From Bartonella sp. MM73XJBT.G (GTDB taxonomy: Bacteria; Pseudomonadota; Alphaproteobacteria; Rhizobiales; Rhizobiaceae), in the NCBI RefSeq assembly GCF_028618435.1, contig NZ_JAQISW010000003.1, forward strand, positions 1-64,000: 64,000 nucleotides of DNA, written 5' to 3'. Positions within the stretch are counted from its first letter, which is position 1. Each line of letters opens with the position of its first letter. The notes beneath the pieces were generated by a model that saw nothing but the letters and a program-made list of their open reading frames with translations, was not told where the DNA came from and did not search any database. The position numbers were made by a program, and so were the translations under genes. Below, one piece after another: positions 1 through 9,000 of the stretch.

Positions 1-2348
1 GAAGTCGCCATGCCAGAGCCAAATTCATACCCTAAAGATAACCCAACCTCACTGCGCAGTGACGTAAAGGGACGTACATCACCTCTCATGTCATTCGATA
101 ACTTGATTTCTTTTCCCTCAACCTGCAACCAAGTAAATTGTCCATAAGGCTGTAACCAACTGCTCTTGGACGTCTGAAGTCGATAACCTGCTTCAAAGGA
201 GGTTCCCACCGCCCATTGCTTATAACTTCCTTCAATCCCTAAACCATTCGTGGAAACTGCCTTCAGCCTATTTTGATAATGATTGTATTTTAAAAGAGCA
301 TCCAAATACCATCCACTATGATCCACATACGTGACATAAGCCCCAATGCCATAACTATTGATACCGCTGGTACCACCCCGAGTATGTGCAACACGAGCAT
401 GATCATAACTGCCAAAACCACCTATATAAAACTCTCCATTTGCCCACTCGCTTAAGCCATTGATCCCTAACACAATCCCTGTCTGATCGAGCTTAAAATC
501 TATATGCTCTGTCGCAATGCTCTCTTTTGCTTTAATTGCATAGCCCCATAAAGCCGTATTCCTTTTATTTTTATCTAGAATTCCTCTTCCCGCACGTACG
601 CTTTGCATTTCATTGTGAAATATCATTGCTGGAGCTACAGACATAGACAATACTGCATCTGTAGAAGGCGTGGTTAAAAAATGAGAACCTGAAAGCCTCT
701 CACTCAATTGTGGAGAAGGTTGTTTCTGATTACTTGGACGCAAAGTCATCTGATCTGCTAAAGACTGAGAAGAGACTGAAACAGCAGCCTGTGGTGTGTC
801 AGAAGAAAGAGAATGTGGAGATGATGGAGGCAATACCACATGCGTCTGATTTTCTTGAGAAGAAGATATCGAAACACTAGAGACACTTTGTGCTTCTCTT
901 AAATGACGTGGAGGCCGTTTCTGGGGTTGCTCTTTTTTAGGGGGACGACGACCAGCCTTTTTCCCTCCTGAAGAATCACCTTGTTTAGACTGTGTTCCCA
1001 TATCAGCAGACAATGCAACAGGAACCTTCGCTTTCTTGTTGACACACTCTACTTCAGAATTAGTGCGTCCCGCACCTTCAGAGACTCGACTTAAATACCA
1101 AGTTGTGGAACTACCACTAGAATTAGCACATCTACCTCTCTTCTCCAAGTGATATAGATAGGTTCCACCATCAACAGCTGTAATGTCCTTTCCTGAAAGA
1201 TCTGTCAGAGTAAAATTAGCTCCTCCATCTGGTCCTCTATCGGTAATTAATGGAAGCTCAGTAACAAAACTATTCCTTTGTGAGAGAGGACTTGTAATTT
1301 CACGACCAGAATCGGCAACATTTATTTTGTGATTACCAGCTCCCTCATCAATCAACAAGTAATCACTCGCATCCCATGTAGCACTAATATTGAATCGAAA
1401 ATGCAAATTTCCTGAAAGTTTCTCAACATGAAGTGAAATATGTTGTGGATCATACGGAATAGAAGTAAAAATAACAGTTCCATCTTGTCCCCCTAAATCT
1501 TCAATTTTAATCTGAGGTTTTTCTCCTATATTCCGTTCACCAACCTCAAATATTGTTTCCTCAGGTCGTCCCTCTATAGGAATCTTTTTCTTATGAGTGT
1601 GGTTTGTCCTATCACCAGCAAACAAATAAAGTTCTCCATGATTATTGACCCTTACTTCTCCAACAACTTCTTGTGCATTAGCGTGGAGCCACGATTGGGC
1701 ATAATCCATAATTGTTAAAGTATCTACAAACCCTCCAGGATATACTACCTGAGTAGCATGATCCTTCAAAGTAGTAGACAAAGATTCCCCTAGTGCTAAT
1801 ACATGCTGTCTACCATTTCCTGAGACCTCTGTAGTCATTGCTTTTCCCCCCTTTTTTCCTTCTCCCGCATAAAGATTTTGTTCTCCGTTATTTTCCACTT
1901 TCGTATTCCAAGCCCACGCCCCATCATATATATTCTGCTGTCCTACTGCCCCTCCACCACCAGTAACTGTGGTATTAGAAGCACTACTTCGTCTAACTAC
2001 ATCTGTAAGATCAAGATTCGCCTCTTCATGAACAAACTGCTGACCTCCAAGAATTTTAGCATCAAAAGCATTGCCTTCGCGCACAACTATCTGCATCCCC
2101 CCTTTTTTAATAGTGGATCCCACAGAAGTTGCTCCATTTTCAACAATCTCAACACCACCATCTCCGATTGTAACCTTATTGCTGACAGTACGACTAATTA
2201 GTGCTGAACCTTTTGGTACAGTTCCTCCAGATGTCATAGTTTCTAATCTTTCTAGCTCTTCACTCTTTTTCGCAATTGCACTTGCAGATTGTGCAAGACA
2301 ACTACTGATCATCAATACTGAAAAACTTAACTTGTATTTATATCGCAT
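1..2348 (-). CDS. Autotransporter adhesin, AIDA/pertactin type (C-terminus cut by window edge)
   Basis: Type Va secreted surface protein. 782 residues are visible and the C-terminus lies beyond base 1; by comparison with the gene at 6082-11586 about 79 residues are missing. The ATG at 2348 is preceded by a GGAG box and starts a signal peptide (KLSFSVLMISSCLAQSASA). Residues about 25-415 are strand-loop-strand repeats rich in GG turns (for example ILGGQQFV, NGEQNLYAG), ending in an autochaperone-like block and the WYL motif near 413. A Pro/Lys/Ser-rich linker (about 415-555) leads to the autotransporter beta-barrel, which starts near 556 at LTTPSTDAVL. The barrel DNA (1-819) is almost identical to that of the third autotransporter. 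The family resembles Bartonella inducible autotransporters/BafA, but I cannot assign an orthologue. The ligand is unknown. Confidence 0.9.
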   Translation of the reverse strand, partial: MRYKYKLSFSVLMISSCLAQSASAIAKKSEELERLETMTSGGTVPKGSALISRTVSNKVTIGDGGVEIVENGATSVGSTIKKGGMQIVVREGNAFDAKILGGQQFVHEEANLDLTDVVRRSSASNTTVTGGGGAVGQQNIYDGAWAWNTKVENNGEQNLYAGEGKKGGKAMTTEVSGNGRQHVLALGESLSTTLKDHATQVVYPGGFVDTLTIMDYAQSWLHANAQEVVGEVRVNNHGELYLFAGDRTNHTHKKKIPIEGRPEETIFEVGERNIGEKPQIKIEDLGGQDGTVIFTSIPYDPQHISLHVEKLSGNLHFRFNISATWDASDYLLIDEGAGNHKINVADSGREITSPLSQRNSFVTELPLITDRGPDGGANFTLTDLSGKDITAVDGGTYLYHLEKRGRCANSSGSSTTWYLSRVSEGAGRTNSEVECVNKKAKVPVALSADMGTQSKQGDSSGGKKAGRRPPKKEQPQKRPPRHLREAQSVSSVSISSSQENQTHVVLPPSSPHSLSSDTPQAAVSVSSQSLADQMTLRPSNQKQPSPQLSERLSGSHFLTTPSTDAVLSMSVAPAMIFHNEMQSVRAGRGILDKNKRNTALWGYAIKAKESIATEHIDFKLDQTGIVLGINGLSEWANGEFYIGGFGSYDHARVAHTRGGTSGINSYGIGAYVTYVDHSGWYLDALLKYNHYQNRLKAVSTNGLGIEGSYKQWAVGTSFEAGYRLQTSKSSWLQPYGQFTWLQVEGKEIKLSNDMRGDVRPFTSLRSEVGLSLGYEFGSGMAT

Positions 2349-2595
2349 TATCCACACTCCACTCTCAATTATTTAGACAAATATCCCGCGGCTACGCAGG
2401 TAGCTCGTTTTAGATTGTATCATAATGTGTTTTATTTATGTCTAAATGCAATTTTTTAGTGTATTTTTTTAATTTAAACAATTTTTAGTTGTGTGTATAA
2501 ACCACTAAAAAACGCTAACTGAAAGCAGAAAAACTAAAAAATTTAAATTGTTTATTTGAATTAAAAGAATAATTTTCAGGTTTGTATTTGAAATT

Positions 2596-2700
2596 ATGGA
2601 TGAAAAAATGCCCGTGCCCTTTAACGGGATCACCACCCCTCACGTAAAAGAGAACGTCATTGGGATGCTCATGCGCTTGTTTGAAAGAAACATCTCTTAA
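2596..2700 (+). pseudogene. 34-codon ORF, probable C-terminal relic of a decayed gene
   Basis: ATG at 2596, TAA ending at 2700; no clear ribosome binding site. The C-terminal peptide ENVIGMLMRLFERNIS has a damaged counterpart in the inverted copy near 48.45 kb, where the same frame reads NAIGVLIYILF, then a stop, then RNI and a stop. That matching pattern suggests decayed coding sequence rather than a chance ORF. I do not recognise the parent protein. It may be untranslated. Confidence 0.3.
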
Positions 2701-2999
2701 TATGCCAAGCCTATATTTTCCCGGCGCTGAGAATGAATAGCATAATTGCTAAAAATCCATTGAACACTATCATTTTTACACTATTGTAAAGAAAGTCGGC
2801 TCCATCACACACTTTACCAGCCCTTAAACATTGCGATAGTCCTTAGCACTTGAAGTGATTTATCAGAAGCATTTTTAGCCTTTTCTTGTACAATTTTGCT
2901 CCACACTGCTCTTCCCCGCCTTATGACGTGTAAGAAAGTGATTTTGATTGATCAAAATGGAGTAGATTTGGAATGGGAAAATCCTACAATATTCAAGAC
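2605..2999 (+). repeat. Dispersed degenerate element, copy 1
   Basis: By-eye alignment shows collinear similarity over about 395 bp with the reverse complement of 48093-48500, and in its right half with 63735-63990. Exact shared blocks include CTTATGACGTGTAAG (2920-2934; inverted at 48158-48172) and CACACACTTT near 2796-2805. The motif TTTTGATTGAT is common to all three copies. Similarity is interrupted by small indels, so the copies are old. One block keeps coding-like similarity. Likely a relic of a repeated gene or mobile element. Confidence 0.55.
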
Positions 3000-3055
3000 T
3001 CTCATTTAACATACAAAACAATGAACACTCTATAAATTAATACCTTTCCTTAAAA

Positions 3056-3102
3056 GAGAGTATAAAGGCGTCCTTACTGTTTGAAAAGGTCTCTATACTC
3101 TC
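3056..3102 (-). terminator. Candidate terminator hairpin of the second autotransporter
   Basis: Inverted repeat GAGAGTATA (3056-3064) / TATACTCTC (3094-3102), 9-bp arms with a 29-base loop that itself contains an AAGG-CGT-CCTT stem. Read on the minus strand the stem is followed by a short TTTT run, about 70-110 bases after the stop codon at 3168. The long loop and short T-run keep confidence low. Confidence 0.35.
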
Positions 3103-3167
3103 AAAAAGACATCACAAAGCGTTATCTGTTTAAGCTTGTAAACTTAATCAGTTGTGTAAAGGTGTAT

Positions 3168-5732
3168 TTAGAAACTATAGCGTAATCCTAAAATACCTTG
3201 AAGAGCATTTTTAATCTTATGTCCTTTTAGATAATATGCTTCCGCATAAAGCGTTAGGTTATCATTGACTGAACTGTTTAAACCTATTCCCAATTTACCC
3301 GCACTACCCGATAAGTCTGTGATAAATTTATGCTGGTTATTAATTATCGCGTGATTATTATTTATATTTTCACGCAACCAAACTGCCATTATATAAGCTG
3401 TTAATGAAGTTTCTGAATTCACAAAAAATTCATGTCCTGCCGTCAATCCAACTTCACTACGGAATGAGATCAATGGACTTAGATCACCGATCATTCCATT
3501 GGAAAGTTTTATTTTTTTACCTTCCACCTGTAAACCTGTTAACTTGATATAAGGCTGCATCCAAGTATTTTGAGCTGGTTCAAAATAACAACCAATCTCA
3601 AATGATCCACCTATCGCCCACTGGTTGTAATGACTTTGTATTGCTAAACCATTCGTTGAGATGGCTTTCAAATTATCTTGATAATAATTATATTTCAAAA
3701 CACCATCCACATACCATCCACGATGATCAAAATAAGTTGCGTAAGTTCCAATGCTATAAGAGCTTAAATCACTCCTCCCCCCTCGTGCATGAGAAACACG
3801 TGCTTGATCATAACTGCCGAAGCCACCAATATATAACTCTCCATGCCTTAATTCATTCAACTGATCAGCACCAAAGACTAAACCTGTCTGTCCAAGCTTA
3901 AAGTGTGTGTGGCCTGTCGCAATACGTTCTCTGCTCTTAATTCCATAAGTCCATAGCTCAATATCTTTCCTATTTCTGTTCCAAATTTTTCTACCATTCC
4001 GTACAATTTGCAATTCATTGTTAAAAATAAGTCCAGGGACTACAGACAACGTTAATACTGCATCCGTAGAGGGAGTGGTTAATATTCCACCAGGAATGAA
4101 TGGATTTGTAGGATCTGGAATAGAGTTTTCTGGTCCACTAAGGCGATCTGCCGATAAAAACCAAACTTTTCCATTTTCATCCTTTCTTTCTTTCAGTCCA
4201 TACATATAAGTTCCACCATCAAGTGCGTTAATCTTTTCTCCTTTAAGATCTGTCAGCGTAAAATGTGCTCCACCACTTTGATCGGTAATTAAATCACGCT
4301 TATTTGAAAAAGGATCTGTGATTTCAACGCCAGAATCAGCAACACTTATCGTATGATTCCCTGCGCCTTTCTCAACGAAGAGATAATCTCCACGGTTTTG
4401 GGCAAGCGTGGTATTCAATGCAAAATGTAAATTTCCTGAAAGATTATTCACATGAAGCTGAGAATAATAGGGATCAGAACCCGTAAATGCAAAAATAACA
4501 CTCCCCTCACCACTTAATTTTTGTATCAAAGAGCTTTTTCCATCAGACTCATCCGTGAGTAAATACAGTTTTGTCTCTTTTCCATTTAAAAGAATATCTT
4601 CTACTGTAGTGCGATGTTGTTCATTCCCAGCATAAAGATGAAGCTGCCCAGAATGATTTACTTGTGTCTTGCCTTCTAATGTCGCTCCAGCATGTACCCA
4701 TGATTTTGTTTCATCATTCATTGTTAGATTTTTTACAGATCCACCCGTATATATTTCCTGCATAGCGCTCTCATTTAAAGTGACTCCAATGGCCTGACCG
4801 CCTTTTAAGATACGCTGTTTGCCACCAGAAAAAACTTCTGTATCAAATGCAAAACCACCATTCTTTGCATCTTCAGACTTTTTTCCAACCTCTTGGATGC
4901 CCCCTCGCATAACTTTTGTATTCCAAACTTTACCCCCGTCATATACTTTTTGTTGACCTAATGTTTCCTCTTGTCCATAAATGACTGTATGAGAGGCGCT
5001 ACTCCCTTTAATCTCTCCTCCAACATCCCCCTCCCCGAAAACAAGCTGCTCCCCACCATAAATTTTAGTCCCCTCTACTTTTCCTCCATTTCCAACACTT
5101 TGCTGTCCGCCTTCTTTAACGACAGCATTTTTCGAAAATCCTTGTTTTCCTTTTAAAGCCTGAACATTCTCAATTCCACCATGTTCAATTTTACTATTCT
5201 CACTGAGGCCTCCTGCATATACATAAAGCTCCGCACCATTCTTTACTGTGTTATCGATAGACCGCCCTGGACTATCAATCTCACCATCATTTGAAATGTA
5301 TGCTTTACCTTCATTATCAAGGACATAATTTTCAAGTCGTGCCCCATCTTTAATGAAGATAAGCTCAGGTTTTTTAAGAAACGCAGTATTTTGTGCTCGC
5401 GCATTATCTCCAACATAGTCGCGACGATTGCTATCAAGCCCCTTCTGGCTCGCAAATATTCTAGCACCCTTAACAAGAGTAAAATTGCTAGGCTTTTTAA
5501 AAAAGCCTAATTCATTGTGTCTTCTTACAATGAAATCATTCGATGCTCCAAGGATGCATCTTCCTGTTTTCATATCCTCATTATATTGATCGTGAAATAG
5601 TTGACCATTTTCATCACTTGAAGATTGACAAAAAAGCGGTATCCCCCCCTCATTTGCGGCAGCTACCTGTACAAAACAGCTGCTCAACAAGAGTGCCCAA
5701 AAATTGCGTTTCCATTTATATCGTGTAGCCAT
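3168..5732 (-). CDS. Autotransporter adhesin, AIDA/pertactin type, single passenger unit
   Basis: 854 residues. I chose the ATG at 5732 (MATRYKWKRNFWALLL) because GGGAGG lies just upstream and the signal peptide (to about VAAANE) starts there; the ORF is open 22 codons further up. The passenger (about 28-525) holds AIDA-like strand-loop-strand repeats with regular GG turns (KVYDGGKVWNTKVMRGGIQEV) and a C-terminal autochaperone-like block ending near residue 523. That block contains an RGD tripeptide at 447-449 (4386-4394). Only a short Pro-rich linker precedes the beta-barrel (about 550-854), which ends in the outer-membrane signature ...LRYSF. The barrel has diverged from those of its two neighbours, so it escaped the homogenisation they show. 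It probably exports and displays its own passenger; the receptor is unknown. Confidence 0.92.
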   Translation of the reverse strand: MATRYKWKRNFWALLLSSCFVQVAAANEGGIPLFCQSSSDENGQLFHDQYNEDMKTGRCILGASNDFIVRRHNELGFFKKPSNFTLVKGARIFASQKGLDSNRRDYVGDNARAQNTAFLKKPELIFIKDGARLENYVLDNEGKAYISNDGEIDSPGRSIDNTVKNGAELYVYAGGLSENSKIEHGGIENVQALKGKQGFSKNAVVKEGGQQSVGNGGKVEGTKIYGGEQLVFGEGDVGGEIKGSSASHTVIYGQEETLGQQKVYDGGKVWNTKVMRGGIQEVGKKSEDAKNGGFAFDTEVFSGGKQRILKGGQAIGVTLNESAMQEIYTGGSVKNLTMNDETKSWVHAGATLEGKTQVNHSGQLHLYAGNEQHRTTVEDILLNGKETKLYLLTDESDGKSSLIQKLSGEGSVIFAFTGSDPYYSQLHVNNLSGNLHFALNTTLAQNRGDYLFVEKGAGNHTISVADSGVEITDPFSNKRDLITDQSGGAHFTLTDLKGEKINALDGGTYMYGLKERKDENGKVWFLSADRLSGPENSIPDPTNPFIPGGILTTPSTDAVLTLSVVPGLIFNNELQIVRNGRKIWNRNRKDIELWTYGIKSRERIATGHTHFKLGQTGLVFGADQLNELRHGELYIGGFGSYDQARVSHARGGRSDLSSYSIGTYATYFDHRGWYVDGVLKYNYYQDNLKAISTNGLAIQSHYNQWAIGGSFEIGCYFEPAQNTWMQPYIKLTGLQVEGKKIKLSNGMIGDLSPLISFRSEVGLTAGHEFFVNSETSLTAYIMAVWLRENINNNHAIINNQHKFITDLSGSAGKLGIGLNSSVNDNLTLYAEAYYLKGHKIKNALQGILGLRYSF

Positions 5733-6081
5733 ATCCTCCCCCCTCTTTACGCCTGCATAGACACCAAACGTAACTAGCTCTACAAAATATATTTTCAACC
5801 TCAGATTGTAATAATTCTTCTAAGTATCCTCATCATTTCACTCAAAGAACTATTCTTTATAATCTTTTCGATGTGTTTTTGATCGAGAATATAAGGAAAT
5901 TCCTGGACTTCTTCAAAGTTTTTTCACCAAATAAAAAAGTAACACATCATAAACTATAATATAAAAAATGGTATACAATCTGTCATGAAAAGCGAGTCTG
6001 CACGCTCTGAAAAATTGTTTATGCTTTATTTGAGACTTTTAAAAACAATTATACATTTAAAAGATAACTATACTCTTATAA
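5733..6081. other. 349-bp gap between second and third autotransporters
   Basis: AT-rich gap that should hold the promoter of the second autotransporter (minus strand) and the 3' end of the third. I see an AT-rich stretch, an interrupted palindrome AGGAA-A-TTCCT near 5894-5904, and an inverted repeat at 6013-6050. No gene is supported. Its sequence does not resemble the upstream regions of the first and third autotransporters, so regulation may differ. Confidence 0.5.
6013..6050 (-). terminator. Weak candidate terminator of the third autotransporter
   Basis: AATTGTTT (6013-6020) pairs with AAACAATT (6043-6050) across a 22-base loop. On the minus strand the second arm runs into TTTTTC. The stem is only 8 bp and AT-rich, so this is weak; it lies about 30-70 bases after the stop codon at 6082. 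Confidence 0.25.
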
Positions 6082-9000
6082 TTAGAAATTATAGCGTATC
6101 CCTAAAATGCCCTGAAGGGATTGTTTTGTTTTACGCCCTTTAACATAATGGGCCTCACCATATAACTTCAACTGCTCACTCACAAAACTGCTTAAACCTA
6201 TGCCTAATTTACCCCCATTACCGGATAAATCGGTGGTAAATGAATGGTGTTCATTAATCACCGTTTGATTATCATCTTTATTCTCACGCAACCATGCTGC
6301 TGTAATATACGCCTGTGAAGAAGTCGCCATGCCAGAGCCAAATTCATACCCTAAAGATAACCCAACCTCACTGCGCAGTGACGTAAAGGGACGTACATCA
6401 CCTCTCATGTCATTCGATAACTTGATTTCTTTTCCCTCAACCTGCAACCAAGTAAATTGTCCATAAGGCTGTAACCAACTGCTCTTGGACGTCTGAAGTC
6501 GATAACCTGCTTCAAAGGAGGTTCCCACCGCCCATTGCTTATAACTTCCTTCAATCCCTAAACCATTCGTGGAAACTGCCTTCAGCCTATTTTGATAATG
6601 ATTGTATTTTAAAAGAGCATCCAAATACCATCCACTATGATCCACATACGTGACATAAGCCCCAATGCCATAACTATTGATACCGCTGGTACCACCCCGA
6701 GTATGTGCAACACGAGCATGATCATAACTGCCAAAACCACCTATATAAAACTCTCCATTTGCCCACTCGCTTAAGCCATTGATCCCTAACACAATCCCTG
6801 TCTGATCGAGCTTAAAATCTATATGCTCTGTCGCAATGCTCTCTTTTGCTTTAATTGCATAGCCCCATAAAGCCGTATTCCTTTTATTTTTATCTAGAAT
6901 TCCTCTTCCCGCACGTACGCTTTGCATTTCATTGTGAAATATCATTGCTGGAGCTACAGACATAGACAATACTGCATCTGTAGAAGGCGTGGTTAAAAAC
7001 TGAGAACCTGAAAGCTTCTCACTCAATTGTGGAGAAGGTTGTTTCTGATTACTTGGACGCAAAGTCATCTGATCTGCTAAAGACTGAGAAGAGACTGAAA
7101 CAGCAGCCTGTGGTGTGTCAGAAGAAAGAGAATGTGGAAGTGCTCCTTTAATCATTTGACTGCCCAGAGTTGAAACGATTGAAGAAACAGAAGTTGAGGA
7201 TTTTTGACTCAATTTGTGGCGGTTTTCTTTTTGACGTGGCAATTTAATCGTATGCTCTTGTGTATTGGTCAGAGTTGAAAGAGAAGAAACCGGTTGATTT
7301 TGACTTAAATGCCGTGCAGATCGGCTTCTCCTCCGTTTCTCTCTTGGCGCACTATCCATGTAAACTGCGGTCAAATACCAAATTTTCCCCTCTTCATCCT
7401 CAATATTTTTGTGTTTTAAGCCATAGGTATAAGTTCCACCATCAACCATTCCAATTTTTGCACCAGAAAAACTTTGTAAGGTAAAAGATGCGCCTCCACT
7501 TTGATCCAAAATTAAATCAAGTTCTGTTGAAAAAGGATCTGCAATTTCAATACCAGAATCTACGACATTTATTGTGTGAGAACCACTCCCATTCTCAATA
7601 AAAAGGTAATCACCTTTTCCTTCTGCAAGACTGACATTAAAATCGAAATGGAGACTCCCCGAAAGATTATCAACATAAAGCTTGGAGTAATACAAATCAT
7701 CTTCAGAAGAGGTAAAAATGACTTTTCCTACACCACTTAACTGCTTAATGTGTGTACTTTTGTCGTCAAATTCACGAGAAATGGAGTATAATTGAGCTTC
7801 TTCTCCATTTAGATTGATATTTTCTGCTTTAGTTTGTTGATGATCATCTCCAGCATAAAGGTGGAGTCCACCAAAATCCTGAACCGCTATTTCTCCTCCT
7901 AATATCGCACCAGCAAAGACCCATGAATTGGCTCTCTCTTCAATTGTCAGATTTTTTACAATGCTCTCAGCATGGACTTCTTGAGCACCACCAGTGCGTA
8001 AAATTACTGCATTTGCTTCACCCCCTGCTAATACCCTCTGTACACCACCCGCAAAAACCTCAGTCTTTATGGCTAAACCACCGGCTTTTTCTGCAAAGTT
8101 ATCATCATCGGGAAACCATTTAGCAAGAGTTTGTATTCCTCCACTCATCACTTTTGTTCCCACTGCCATTCCATCATCATACACATTCTGCTGTCCGGGT
8201 GTGTCCCCTTGACCATAAATTATCGTATCATAGGCACTGCTTCCAACAATCCCACCGTTCTCGTAACTATCTCCCCAAATCAGCTGATCACCACCGTAAA
8301 TTGTAGTCTGCAATGCTGTTCCTCCTCCTTCTACCTTTTGTTGCCCGCCATCGTAAATAATCGTAGAACTTGAAATTCCCTGTTCTCCAATAAGCTCAGA
8401 TCCACCACGTTCAACTGTTGTATTTTCACTGAAACCACCTGTTTCAACATAAAGTGTTCCAGATCCTGCAACTGTAGCGTTCATGGATTGCTTAAGCGCA
8501 CCTTGCTCTCCATCATCAGAGATATAAACTACCCTGTCATCATCAAGCAAAAAGCTTTGTAAAATGCCTCCTCCTTCACGAATACTGAAATTAATCACAT
8601 CAGAATATGGATCAAAATTAATATTAACATCTTGTGACGGTGTGATATTTTCTTCTTTTTCAGGAAATTTCTCTATAGGAAATTCCGTATGAGATGAAGG
8701 AGTTACAGAAGTAGAAGTTGTTTCCAACGGCGCTAAATACCAAGTCTTTCCACCGTTATGATCTTTCGTTTTTAGAGCATACATATAGGCTCCACCATCA
8801 ATTGTACTAGCCTTTTCACCAGAAAAATCTGTCAGAGTAAAATGCGCATTTCCGCTTTGTTCATGAATTAAATCAAGCTCTAAAACTAAATTCTGGTTTT
8901 GTAGAGAAGAATCGGCAATTTCAATGCCATAATCAATCACGCTTATTGTGTGATCTCCTTCCCCCTTTTTGATAAGGAGATAATCACCGCGCTGCTCCTC

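Larger units (their letters stand above)
2349..3167. other. 819-bp intergenic region between two autotransporter genes
   Basis: This gap separates the start of the first autotransporter from the stop of the second. The left part must hold the first gene's promoter; AT-rich sequence around 2400-2470 is the likely place, but I cannot pick convincing hexamers. The centre (2605-2999) is copy 1 of the dispersed degenerate element, including a 34-codon ORF at 2596-2700. The right part carries an inverted repeat at 3056-3102 that may end transcription of the second autotransporter. No full-length gene is seen. Confidence 0.6.

Noticed and set aside
1878-2376. Two overlapping plus-strand ORFs (107 and 101 codons)
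   Set aside because: They are antisense to the first autotransporter, whose repeats and signal peptide explain the sequence; no ribosome site or family resemblance.
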